Source: an uncultured Actinomycetes bacterium (GTDB taxonomy: Bacteria; Actinomycetota; Acidimicrobiia; Acidimicrobiales; RAAP-2). From it: a stretch of DNA of 21,132 nt. Numbering within the stretch: position 1 is the stretch's first letter; the number at the start of each line of letters is the position of its first letter. Under the pieces are notes generated by a model. That model ran no database searches and was not told the DNA's origin. It saw only the letters and a list, made by a program, of their open reading frames with translations. Of the stretch, positions 7,859 through 14,535 are shown one piece after another. The position numbers were made by a program, and so were the translations under genes. The stretch is from contig CAITOG010000044.1 of NCBI GenBank assembly GCA_903893955.1, positions 1 to 21,132 of the forward strand. The letters are read 5' to 3'.

Positions 7859-9092
7859 GCAGCGCTGAGCTGCCGGGCACGAGTGCCTCGAGGATCGACG
7901 CAAGCTTCACCCGGGTCTCCTCCCCTTCGCTCGACGGGTCCGACGCCGGGACGATCCCAGCGCCGGCGCAGACATCGATGCGGCTCCCGACCAGCAGCGC
8001 TCCTCTGATCGCCAGCACCCATTCGCCGTCGCCGTTGGCCGAGCTCCAACCAACGGCTCCGCCGAAGAGTCCTCGGTCCCTGGCTTCGAGCTCACGGATG
8101 ATGGACAGCGACTCACCTCGGGGAACACCACCGATGGCAGGCGTCGGATGGATCGCTCGAAGCAAGGCGAGAGCGCTCGGCCCACCATGGCCGCTGCGGG
8201 CGGTGATCGACGTTCCAAGATGGGCAACATCTCTGAGGCCGACAATCGAGGGTGTCGTCGGCACGTCGAGCTCGTCGACGAGGCCGAGAAGCCGTTCGGC
8301 AATGTCGTCGACGACAAGCCTGTGCTCCTCGACGTCTTTGGTCGACTTGGAGAGCAGCGCTGCATCGATCGCGTCGTCCTCGAGCGAGATGGTGCCAGCC
8401 AAAGGATGACTCGAGATCATCTCGCCTCGACGTGAGATCAGCAGCTCCGGTGAGGCACCGATGAGTCGGCCATCGTCGAACGGCACGCTGTAGCGGGTGC
8501 ACGAGGGCTCGCGCTCTGCCATATGCTCGAGGGCTGCAGCTGGGTCAAGTGGTGCCGCCAGCTCGACGAGCACGCGCCGAGCGAGGACGACCTTGTCGAG
8601 CGTGCTCGACGAGTGCATCGCACGGACCGCGGCCTCGACGAGCTCCACGTAGCGCTGGCGAGAGGGCTCCTCGACGAGCGAGAGCAGCTCCGGCGTCTTG
8701 CGGTGAGGCTCGACGTCGAGAGCGATCTCGCCTGTCAGCCGATCAAGTCGCTGCTCCAGCTCAGCCAGGTCATCCCCGAGCACGGTGGCGAAGACGTCGC
8801 CCTCTGTGGCGCACAGTTGCGTAGCCGCAAGATGCGCCGTGCCATCGCTCGAGGGGTCAAAGGGGAGAACGCCATGCCAGTGGGGATCCGACGATGCCGG
8901 CCCGTCGTCGCCGTGCACCTTGGGCAGATCGAATGGCGAGGTCTGATCGGGTGGCAACGCAACGGTGGCCACGATGTCGACGCCGTAGAGCTGCTCCCGT
9001 GCGCCGGCATGGACGACGCCTCGGCGGCATGCCTCCTCCACGATGCCGAGGGGGAGGTGGGCCAACCGTCGTCTGAGCGCTCGGGTCACCAT
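7845..9092 (-). CDS. menF: Isochorismate synthase
   Basis: Converts chorismate to isochorismate, the first step of classical menaquinone synthesis. The protein has 415 residues. The chorismate-binding domain fills the C-terminal two thirds: LDKVVLARR (K167, the expected general base), SSHPLAGTI (227-235), EEHRLVVDDI (255-264), HPTPAIGG (315-322, a signature that separates isochorismate synthases from TrpE and PabB), GLFGGAVGW and the final GAGIVPASDP with EGEET. The ATG at 9092 overlaps the menG stop as TGATG, so translation is coupled; the open frame upstream to 9296 is antisense-free but lies inside menG. The menG partner favours a menaquinone role over a siderophore role. The last codons overlap the convergent glycosyltransferase gene by 14 bp. 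Confidence 0.87.
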   Translation of the reverse strand: MVTRALRRRLAHLPLGIVEEACRRGVVHAGAREQLYGVDIVATVALPPDQTSPFDLPKVHGDDGPASSDPHWHGVLPFDPSSDGTAHLAATQLCATEGDVFATVLGDDLAELEQRLDRLTGEIALDVEPHRKTPELLSLVEEPSRQRYVELVEAAVRAMHSSSTLDKVVLARRVLVELAAPLDPAAALEHMAEREPSCTRYSVPFDDGRLIGASPELLISRRGEMISSHPLAGTISLEDDAIDAALLSKSTKDVEEHRLVVDDIAERLLGLVDELDVPTTPSIVGLRDVAHLGTSITARSGHGGPSALALLRAIHPTPAIGGVPRGESLSIIRELEARDRGLFGGAVGWSSANGDGEWVLAIRGALLVGSRIDVCAGAGIVPASDPSSEGEETRVKLASILEALVPGSSALLSRE

Positions 9093-9796
9093 CAGGTGAC
9101 GCTGCGCGTGGCCGTGATCATCTGGCTCAGGCCGCCACTGAGGAGATGGTGGTTGACGCCGGAGAAGCCAGCCGCCAGCAACATCGAGCGAAGCTCTTCG
9201 GGCGAGGGGAGGTAGACGGTCGACGCGGGGAGGTACCGATAGGCGTCGCGATCCGAGAGGAGGCCGCCGATGAGAGGAACCGCTCGGTCGAACCACAAGG
9301 AAAAGCCCATCCGCATCACCTTGCCCTTCGGCGAGGCAACCTCGAGGAGGCTGAGGCGGCCGCCAGGGCGAAGGACGCGTCCCATCTCATCGAAGCAGGC
9401 CTGCAGGTTGGAGAAGTTTCGAAGGGCATAGCCACACACCACTCCATCGACGGCGCCGGTGCGCAGTGGCAGGGCACTCGCATCTGCTTGGACGAGCGGT
9501 CCTGTGCCGTGCGATGAATCGAGCATGCCAAAGGAGAGGTCGGCTCCGATCGAGATCAATCCCGCATCGGCGGCGGTCCGGCTCAGATCGCCTGTCCCAC
9601 AGGCCAGGTCGAGGACACGCGCACCGGGCGGAAGACCCATCGCCTTGACTGTCCGCTTGCGCCAAGAGGCATCAAGCCCGAAGGTCATGAGCCGATTCAC
9701 GAGCTCGTAGCGGGGTGCAATCGCATCAAACATGCTGCGAACCGCAGCAGTCTTCTCCTCAGGTGCCGGGAGGACCTCGATGCGCTTGGCCGGCAC
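9092..9796 (-). CDS. menG: Demethylmenaquinone methyltransferase (UbiE/MenG)
   Basis: SAM-dependent C-methyltransferase for the last step of menaquinone synthesis. The 234-residue protein, of normal length, shows FDAIAPRYELVNRLMTFGLD (about 23-42), the SAM motif VLDLACGTGDLS (61-72), acidic strand GADLSFGML (84-92), QADASALPLR (102-111), YALRNFSN (122-129), EMGRVLRPGGRLSLLE (136-151) and YRYLPAST, all typical of UbiE/MenG. It begins with a GTG 3 nt after the maoC-like stop and its own TGA overlaps the menF start. The three genes therefore look like one transcript in the order maoC-menG-menF. No separate promoter is visible for menG. Confidence 0.93.
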   Translation of the reverse strand: MPAKRIEVLPAPEEKTAAVRSMFDAIAPRYELVNRLMTFGLDASWRKRTVKAMGLPPGARVLDLACGTGDLSRTAADAGLISIGADLSFGMLDSSHGTGPLVQADASALPLRTGAVDGVVCGYALRNFSNLQACFDEMGRVLRPGGRLSLLEVASPKGKVMRMGFSLWFDRAVPLIGGLLSDRDAYRYLPASTVYLPSPEELRSMLLAAGFSGVNHHLLSGGLSQMITATRSVT

Positions 9797-9799
9797 TGG

Positions 9800-10255
9800 C
9801 TAGTTGTAGTAGCGGTAGACGACCTGCGCGACACAGGAGGGCTTGGGAGCATCCTTGATCTCGAGGGTCGCATCCAAGATCACCTGTGCCCCTCCTTCGA
9901 TCTTCTCGACCGACGACACGGCCACGCCGAGGCGGATGTCGGAGCCCGCCGGGACGGGGGCCATGAACCGCACCTTGTTGCAGCCGTAGTTGACGCCGAA
10001 GGTCATGTTCTCTACCAGGAAGACCTCGCCGATCAGGGCTGGGATGAGGGACAGGGTCAGGTAGCCGTGTGCGATCGGTGCGCCGAATGGGCCGCTCTTG
10101 GCACGCTCGGGATCAACGTGGATCCACTGGTGGTCACCGGTCGCGTCGGCGAAGAGGTTGATCTTCTCCTGCGTGACGGTCAGATAGCTGCTGTAGCCGA
10201 GGTGCTCGCCGAGGAGGTCCTCAAACTGGTCCAGGCTCGTGATCTTTCGAGTCAT
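9800..10255 (-). CDS. MaoC-like (R)-specific enoyl-CoA hydratase, HtdZ/NodN type
   Basis: Hot-dog fold hydratase of 151 residues that adds water to trans-2-enoyl-CoA. The catalytic Asp/His motif is clear: FADATGDHQWIHVDPERA, with D41 and H46, followed by GPFGAPIAHGYLTLSL. The whole core resembles mycobacterial HtdZ and NodN-type single-domain MaoC proteins. The ATG at 10255 has an excellent Shine-Dalgarno (AAGGAG, spacer 5) and a TACGCT hexamer about 26 nt upstream, so it is the leadered first gene of the maoC-menG-menF operon. The open frame runs on upstream to 10660 but is antisense to nothing real there and overlaps the neighbouring membrane-protein gene. A direct role in menaquinone synthesis is not established; co-transcription is the only hint. 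Confidence 0.9.
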   Translation of the reverse strand: MTRKITSLDQFEDLLGEHLGYSSYLTVTQEKINLFADATGDHQWIHVDPERAKSGPFGAPIAHGYLTLSLIPALIGEVFLVENMTFGVNYGCNKVRFMAPVPAGSDIRLGVAVSSVEKIEGGAQVILDATLEIKDAPKPSCVAQVVYRYYN

Positions 10256-10281
10256 CGATGCTCCTTGTGTGTCCACGTCGC

Positions 10282-10287
10282 AGCGTA
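10282..10287 (-). promoter_or_regulatory. -10 element (TACGCT) of the maoC-menG-menF operon
   Basis: TACGCT on the minus strand lies 26 nt before the ATG at 10255, leaving a leader of about 20 nt with AAGGAG. It sits in one arm of a 7-bp inverted repeat (CGCAGCG at 10279-10285, CGCTGCG at 10312-10318) of unknown meaning. Confidence 0.45.
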
Positions 10288-10320
10288 GCGACTCTGCGCT
10301 GAGGCCCGGCTCGCTGCGGA

Positions 10321-10674
10321 CTACTTGAAGTAGATCCGTGCGTAGTTCCGGCTGATCGGACTGAGCAGGAGGGCAAGCAGGAAGACGCTGAAGAGCAGGT
10401 TCAACATGGCTGCGAAGACGAAGGGGTAGTAGATGAACAGGACGACCTGAACGCACAAGAACACGGCTGCGGCGACGATGCAGAGGTAGTAGCCCCACCG
10501 TCGCTCGTTGGCGATGCCCAGAGCCCCTGCACCGCCGGCGAGGATCACCAGCTCGATGAGACTTCGAGAAGAGAGCAGACCAATGATGGCAATGGCCGCG
10601 TTGAGGTAGCTGAACAGCACTGCCCCCTGCAGGGTCTGCGGCTGACTCGGGTCGAACCATCTCATCGATCCCAT
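10321..10674 (-). CDS. Small four-helix membrane protein of unknown function
   Basis: A 117-residue protein that I do not recognise. After MRWFDPSQPQTLQGAVLFSY there are about four hydrophobic segments (roughly residues 18-36, 37-54, 60-80 and 82-104) with short loops, one containing ANERRWGYY. The C-terminus is basic (SPISRNYARIYFK), suggesting it faces the cytoplasm. ATG codons at 10674 and 10665 are both possible starts. The first has AAGAAT, a weak -10-like hexamer, 6 nt upstream. The open frame upstream to 11130 lies antisense to the VIT1-type gene. It precedes the maoC-like gene on the same strand with a 65-bp gap containing that gene's own promoter, so co-transcription is uncertain. 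It is divergent from the VIT1/CCC1 gene. Confidence 0.7.
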   Translation of the reverse strand: MGSMRWFDPSQPQTLQGAVLFSYLNAAIAIIGLLSSRSLIELVILAGGAGALGIANERRWGYYLCIVAAAVFLCVQVVLFIYYPFVFAAMLNLLFSVFLLALLLSPISRNYARIYFK

Positions 10675-10712
10675 GGCACCATTCTTCCAGTCCTCTGGCC
10701 CTCGTGCGTCAC

Positions 10713-10718
10713 TAGGCT
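10713..10718 (+). promoter_or_regulatory. -10 element (TAGGCT) of the VIT1/CCC1 gene
   Basis: TAGGCT ends 10 nt before the ATG at 10729. This predicts a leader of only 3-4 nt, effectively leaderless. Confidence 0.45.
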
Positions 10719-10728
10719 GAGGACAGGC

Positions 10729-11439
10729 ATGAAACGCACAGTGGCGCACGAAGAAGAGCACAGGGACCTGACTGGCGGCGCGCAGCGGGCTGCCGTCTTC
10801 GGGATCTCTGACGGCCTGGTGACGAACGTCTCGTTGATCCTTGGCTTTGCGGGGGCGCACCCCGCAGGCAGCCTTGTGAGGTTGGCAGGCGTTGCCGGGA
10901 TGGTTGCGGGTGCCTTCTCGATGGCGGCAGGGGAGTACGTCTCGATGCAGGCCCAGCGAGAGCTCTTCGAACGAGAGCTCGCTGTCGAGCGTCGAGCGCT
11001 TGCTGAAGAGCCTGAGCTCGAGCGAGCAGAGCTGATCGGCATCTACCGATCGAAGGGCATCGACGAGGAGCTCGCCAGCGAGCTGGCGTCGGTGATGATG
11101 CGCAATCCAGAGCTGGCGCTCGAGACCCACGCCCGCGAGGAGCTCGGCGTCGATCCGAGCGCAATCGGCTCACCCTGGCGAGCGAGCGCGATCTCCCTGG
11201 TGACCTTCGCCTTTGGAGCGCTGCTGCCGTTGCTGCCGTGGTTCTTCATCGCTGGCAACGCCGCGATCGTGTGGTCGATCGTGATCGGTGTCATCGCCTC
11301 GTTGGCGGTCGGCGCCATGCTCGGCCACTTCACAGGCCGTTCGAGGTGGTTCTCAGCACTTCGACAGCTCGGTGTCGCCGCCCTGGCCGCCTCAGTGACC
11401 TATGGCGTAGGGCGGGCTGTCGGTTCCTCGGGCGGATAA
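10729..11439 (+). CDS. VIT1/CCC1 family iron/manganese transporter
   Basis: Membrane transporter of the vacuolar iron transporter family, which in bacteria exports or sequesters Fe2+ or Mn2+. The protein has 236 residues. The N-terminus HRDLTGGAQRAAVFGISDGLVTNVSLILG is the family signature, followed by a second helix with AGAFSMAAGEYVSMQAQ. A cytoplasmic helical region of about 60 residues rich in Glu (FERELAVERRALAEEPELERAEL ... MMRNPELALETHAREELG) matches the metal-binding domain of VIT1. Three C-terminal helices follow, giving about five in total. The ATG follows TAGGCT by 10 nt. Its last 40 bp overlap the end of convergent mshD, so both reading frames code there. Metal specificity cannot be told. 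Confidence 0.9.
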   Translation: MKRTVAHEEEHRDLTGGAQRAAVFGISDGLVTNVSLILGFAGAHPAGSLVRLAGVAGMVAGAFSMAAGEYVSMQAQRELFERELAVERRALAEEPELERAELIGIYRSKGIDEELASELASVMMRNPELALETHAREELGVDPSAIGSPWRASAISLVTFAFGALLPLLPWFFIAGNAAIVWSIVIGVIASLAVGAMLGHFTGRSRWFSALRQLGVAALAASVTYGVGRAVGSSGG

Positions 11440-12296
11440 CGGACTGCTCGCCAGCACTCGTCTCGTGATCGCTCGGAGAAGCCGAGAGCCTCGTAGAGGT
11501 GGAGCGCTGGGAGATTGTCAGCCTCGACAAAGAGAACCGCATGGTCGGCGCCACGCGTGGTCATGTGGTGGAGCCCTTCCTCGACGAGAACTCGGCCGAG
11601 CCCCCGTCCCTGTGCAGACGGGGCGATGCCGATGACGTAGATCTCTCCGCCGAGCCCAGCGAGTCCTCGATGGAGCTTGGTCCAGCAGGCGCCGACGAGC
11701 TGCTCACCCTCCCAAGCCATGAGAAAGCCATTCGGATCGAACCAGGTCGCCGCCTCCCGTCGCTGCAGCTCGATGAGATCGACATCGCCCTGCTCGGGGT
11801 GGTTGGCGAACGCAGCAGCATTGAGGTGGAGCCATGCAGCCTCGTCGACACCGGTCCGGAATGCCTCGAGCCGCACTCCTGGTGGGAGGCTCGCGGTGCG
11901 CTCGTATGGGAGCGGCCGTTCCAGCAGCAAGATCGAGCGTTCAAGCACGAAGCCTTCAAGAGGCATCGCATCATGGACTCGTACGTGCCGTCGCCAGGCT
12001 CGAAGCTCAAGCCCGATCTCGCCTGCAAGCTCCCGTGCAGCGAGGAGCTGGGCGTCGGATGGGTCGCCACCGAAGGCGAACATCTCGAGATCACCTCCTC
12101 GCACCTCGGCCTGGGCATAGGAGGTCGGCTCGTCGCTGATCAAGTGCCACGCCGGATCGCCGGCCTCGAGCGCTCTCATCACCTGCTCTGGAAGTGCCTC
12201 CACCTGGTGGGCAAGCGACCAGGACGACGCCGCGTCGACGAGGACGGCGACCTGGTGGGTGTCAAGCTGGTCAGTCGTTCTCCAGAGGCTGGCCAC
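11400..12296 (-). CDS. mshD: Mycothiol synthase
   Basis: Acetylates Cys-GlcN-Ins with acetyl-CoA, the last step of mycothiol synthesis, the main low-molecular thiol of Actinomycetota. The 298-residue length is typical, with two GNAT domains. The N-terminal one is degenerate. The C-terminal one is clear: NAAAFANHPEQGDVDL and EAATWFDPNGFLMAW, then EIYVIGIAPSAQGRGLGRVL (acetyl-CoA loop Q/R-x-x-G-x-G/A), then VEADNLPALHLYEALGF. HPEQG plus WFDPNGFL is specific to MshD. The GTG at 12296 is preceded by TAGCCT exactly 6 nt upstream, so the mRNA is probably leaderless. It is divergent from nth in a 38-bp gap and overlaps the VIT1-type gene tail by 40 bp. Confidence 0.9.
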   Translation of the reverse strand: MASLWRTTDQLDTHQVAVLVDAASSWSLAHQVEALPEQVMRALEAGDPAWHLISDEPTSYAQAEVRGGDLEMFAFGGDPSDAQLLAARELAGEIGLELRAWRRHVRVHDAMPLEGFVLERSILLLERPLPYERTASLPPGVRLEAFRTGVDEAAWLHLNAAAFANHPEQGDVDLIELQRREAATWFDPNGFLMAWEGEQLVGACWTKLHRGLAGLGGEIYVIGIAPSAQGRGLGRVLVEEGLHHMTTRGADHAVLFVEADNLPALHLYEALGFSERSRDECWRAVRYPPEEPTARPTP

Positions 12297-12302
12297 ATCT
12301 TC

Positions 12303-12308
12303 AGGCTA
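12303..12308 (-). promoter_or_regulatory. -10 element (TAGCCT) of mshD, leaderless
   Basis: TAGCCT on the minus strand ends 6 nt before the GTG at 12296. It overlaps the position where a -35 for the divergent nth promoter would lie. Confidence 0.55.
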
Positions 12309-12321
12309 CCGACCAGGTGGC

Positions 12322-12327
12322 TACGCT
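12322..12327 (+). promoter_or_regulatory. -10 element (TACGCT) of nth, leaderless
   Basis: TACGCT ends 7 nt before the GTG at 12335 (4 nt before the GTG at 12332). The 7-nt spacing favours 12335 as both transcription and translation start. Only 13 bp separate it from the mshD -10. Confidence 0.5.
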
Positions 12328-12334
12328 CGGCGTG

Positions 12335-12997
12335 GTGGGAAGGCCGAGGTCACCGAGTGGGCGGGCAAAGGTCGTCGCCGAACGGCTCGGGGAGGAGTTC
12401 CCTGGGACAGCGGAGGACCTGTGCGCTCTCGATCACCGGTCTCCCTTCGAGTTGCTTGCGGCGACCATCTTGTCGGCGCAATGCACCGATGTTCGAGTGA
12501 ACTCGGTGACGCCGGCTCTCTTCTCCCGCTATCCGACGCCGAGCGACCTGGCTCACGCAGAGCCGGCGGAGCTCGAAGAGATCATTCGCTCGACCGGCTT
12601 CTACAGGGCCAAGGCACGAAGCCTCATTGGGATGGGTCAGGCCCTCATGGATCGCTTCGATAGTCAGGTTCCTACCCGCATCGACGACCTGGTGACGCTT
12701 CCCGGTGTGGGTCGAAAGACTGCCAACGTCATCCGATCAGTTGCGTTCGATCTGCCTGGCCTGCCTGTGGATACCCACGTCGGCCGCCTGAGCAGGCGAC
12801 TCGCGCTGACTGCGAACACCGATCCGGTCAAGGTCGAGCTTGACCTCAACCGACTGGTGCCGGCTTCTACACGTGGCGCCTTCAGCCTCAGGATGATCCT
12901 CCACGGTCGTGCGACCTGTCGATCACGACGGCCCGCCTGTGCAGCGTGCATCCTCAGCGACATCTGCCCGATGGTGGGCGTCGCCTCGCCGAGCTAG
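12335..12997 (+). CDS. nth: Endonuclease III (DNA glycosylase/AP lyase)
   Basis: Removes oxidised pyrimidines and cleaves at abasic sites in base excision repair. The 220-residue protein shows LLAATILSAQCTDVRVN, the helix-hairpin-helix LPGVGRKTANVI with catalytic K128, and VDTHVGRLSRRL with catalytic D146. The C-terminal [4Fe-4S] cluster has C195-x6-C202-x2-C205-x5-C211, exactly the family spacing, in the usual HGR-x-x-C context. The open frame begins at 12194, but that part overlaps mshD antisense. The GTG at 12335, or 12332 next to it, is chosen from the TACGCT hexamer and the typical N-terminus RPRSPSGRAKVVAERL. Its TAG shares a CTAG with the stop of the convergent small gene. Confidence 0.94.
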   Translation: MGRPRSPSGRAKVVAERLGEEFPGTAEDLCALDHRSPFELLAATILSAQCTDVRVNSVTPALFSRYPTPSDLAHAEPAELEEIIRSTGFYRAKARSLIGMGQALMDRFDSQVPTRIDDLVTLPGVGRKTANVIRSVAFDLPGLPVDTHVGRLSRRLALTANTDPVKVELDLNRLVPASTRGAFSLRMILHGRATCRSRRPACAACILSDICPMVGVASPS

Positions 12998-13191
12998 GTG
13001 CTGCTGCGGCGTTCTGCACTCCGAACAGCGCGCTGCATCCTCCGGACTGCACCGAGCAAGGCTCGCTCCAGCGCCACCAGCTCGGCGTCGCTGCCGAGCT
13101 CATCAGACCTCGACTCGACGAGCGAGGCGATCCGTCTCGAGATGTCCTCGAGGCTGGCGAGCAGCGACGAGAGCTCTGACGCGTCTTCCAT
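12994..13191 (-). CDS. Small acidic helical protein of unknown function
   Basis: A 65-residue hypothetical protein, MEDASELSSLLASLEDIS at the start and AERRSST at the end. It is predicted all-helical, with heptad-like Leu/Ile spacing (LLASLEDISRRIASLVESR, then ELVALERALLGAVRRMQRAV), suggesting a short coiled-coil hairpin: acidic first half, basic second half. The ATG at 13191 has a GAGGAG Shine-Dalgarno 8 nt away. The same frame stays open to 14508, but beyond 13191 it is antisense to hisD and reads as low-complexity His/Arg/Asp text, so it is not coding. It is divergent from hisD (66-bp gap) and converges on nth, sharing CTAG as stop. I do not recognise the family. Confidence 0.6.
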   Translation of the reverse strand: MEDASELSSLLASLEDISRRIASLVESRSDELGSDAELVALERALLGAVRRMQRAVRSAERRSST

Positions 13192-13245
13192 CTCGATGTC
13201 TCCTCGATCAGCCGTGGCACGGAGTTGCGGGCCAGCACAGGACGG

Positions 13246-13251
13246 TACGCT
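13246..13251 (+). promoter_or_regulatory. -10 element (TACGCT) of the histidine cluster, leaderless hisD
   Basis: TACGCT ends 6 nt before the GTG of hisD at 13258. TTGCGG at 13225-13230 might be a -35, but its 15-bp spacer is short. No leader peptide or attenuator is possible if transcription starts at the GTG. Confidence 0.6.
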
Positions 13252-13257
13252 TAGCAG

Positions 13258-14535
13258 GTGCTGAGCGTGCTGGACCTTCGAGGCAAGGGTAGTCAGGTTG
13301 CCGGCAACCTCCCCGCGCCGACAGTCCCAGGGGCAGACGTGGCTGATGCTGTCAGCGGGATCATCGCTGACGTCAAGGCTCGTGGTGATGAGGCGCTCCT
13401 TGATCTCACACGCCGCTTCGACGGGGTCGAGCTTGGGTCGCTCTCGATCGAGCCTGCGGCGATGGCGGCGGCGCTCGAGAGGATCCCACCGGAGCTCCGG
13501 AGGGCGCTCGAACAGGCGTGGGAGCGGATCCTCGCCTATCACGCGCACGAGCCGAGTCCTCTCGGTGCCTTCGAAGCCGAAGGGACGCGAGTGTCGCACG
13601 TCGACGTCCCTGTCGACCGGGCCGGCTGCTACGCCCCGGGAGGACGAGCACGCTATCCATCGAGCGTCTTGATGTGCGCCGCTCCGGCACGAGTGGCGGG
13701 CGTCAAAGAGATCGTGTTGTGCGTGCCTCCAGCGGCGGACGGCAAGGTCGATGACGCAACGCTCGCTGCCGCGTCGATCGCGGGCATCGATGTGGTGCAC
13801 CCGGTCGGCGGCGCACAGGCGATCGCGGCCATGGCGTTTGGGACACAGTCGGTTGGGCGAGTCGATGTGATCGTCGGGCCGGGCAATGCCTATGTCGCCG
13901 AGGCGAAGCGACAGGTGGCAGGAAGCGTTGGGGTGGCATCCGCCTTCGCCGGCCCATCTGAGATCGTCGTCATCGCCGACAGCTCGACGCCAGCTGATCT
14001 GGCAGCGATCGACCTGATGGTCCAAGCCGAGCACGGGCCGGACGGCATGGCGTGGCTCGTCACGTGGGAGCCCGACGTCGTTGGTGCCGTCGAAGCGTCG
14101 CTGGCACGGCTGATCGAGGTCGCCCCAAGACGAGAGGATCTCGAGGCGACCATGGCGACGGCCGGCGTGGCGTGCATCGTCGACACGCCCGAAGCAGCGA
14201 TGGCAGTCTCGAACCTCATCGCCCCAGAGCACCTCGAACTCCTCGTGACCGACTACCAGGGCCTCAAAGATCGGGTGCGAGCAGCGGGAGCGGTGTTCTG
14301 TGGCATCGATGCCCCGGCCAGCCTCGGCGACTACGCCGCGGGACCCAATCACATCTTGCCGACGCATCGAAGCGCGCGTTTCTCGAGCGCGTTGCGGGCT
14401 GATGATTTCCGACGGCACATCCACGTCGTCGAGGTCAGCCGGGAGGGCTTCGAAGTGCTGGCGCCCACTGTGATCACCCTCGCTGAAGCCGAGGGCCTTG
14501 ATGCACACGCGGAGTCGATCCGCCTCCGACGATGA
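13258..14535 (+). CDS. hisD: Histidinol dehydrogenase
   Basis: Zinc enzyme that oxidises histidinol to histidine in two NAD-dependent steps. The 425-residue protein is of normal length. Visible residues: DVIVGPGNAYVAEAKRQVAG (203-222), the Zn ligands Q256 and H259 in QAEHGPDG, catalytic E324-H325 in APEHLEL, Zn ligand D358 in GDYAAGPNHILPT, and H417 near the C-terminus. All the residues needed for activity are present. It starts at GTG 13258, 6 nt after a TACGCT hexamer, so it is probably leaderless and the first gene of a long operon. Its stop overlaps the hisC start as ATGA. Confidence 0.97.
   Translation: MLSVLDLRGKGSQVAGNLPAPTVPGADVADAVSGIIADVKARGDEALLDLTRRFDGVELGSLSIEPAAMAAALERIPPELRRALEQAWERILAYHAHEPSPLGAFEAEGTRVSHVDVPVDRAGCYAPGGRARYPSSVLMCAAPARVAGVKEIVLCVPPAADGKVDDATLAAASIAGIDVVHPVGGAQAIAAMAFGTQSVGRVDVIVGPGNAYVAEAKRQVAGSVGVASAFAGPSEIVVIADSSTPADLAAIDLMVQAEHGPDGMAWLVTWEPDVVGAVEASLARLIEVAPRREDLEATMATAGVACIVDTPEAAMAVSNLIAPEHLELLVTDYQGLKDRVRAAGAVFCGIDAPASLGDYAAGPNHILPTHRSARFSSALRADDFRRHIHVVEVSREGFEVLAPTVITLAEAEGLDAHAESIRLRR

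Noticed and set aside
10279..10318. 7-bp inverted repeat around the maoC promoter
   Set aside because: Arms are 26 bp apart and GC-rich; may be chance in this composition, so not listed as an operator.
12194..12334. N-terminal extension of nth
   Set aside because: It is antisense to the mshD 5' end and reads as Pro/Arg/Gly-rich text; family N-terminus begins at the GTG codons 12332/12335.
13192..14508. Long minus-strand open frame (about 440 codons) upstream of the small gene, antisense to hisD
   Set aside because: The translation is His/Asp/Arg-rich with no family pattern and is the reverse-frame shadow of hisD, whose catalytic residues are intact.
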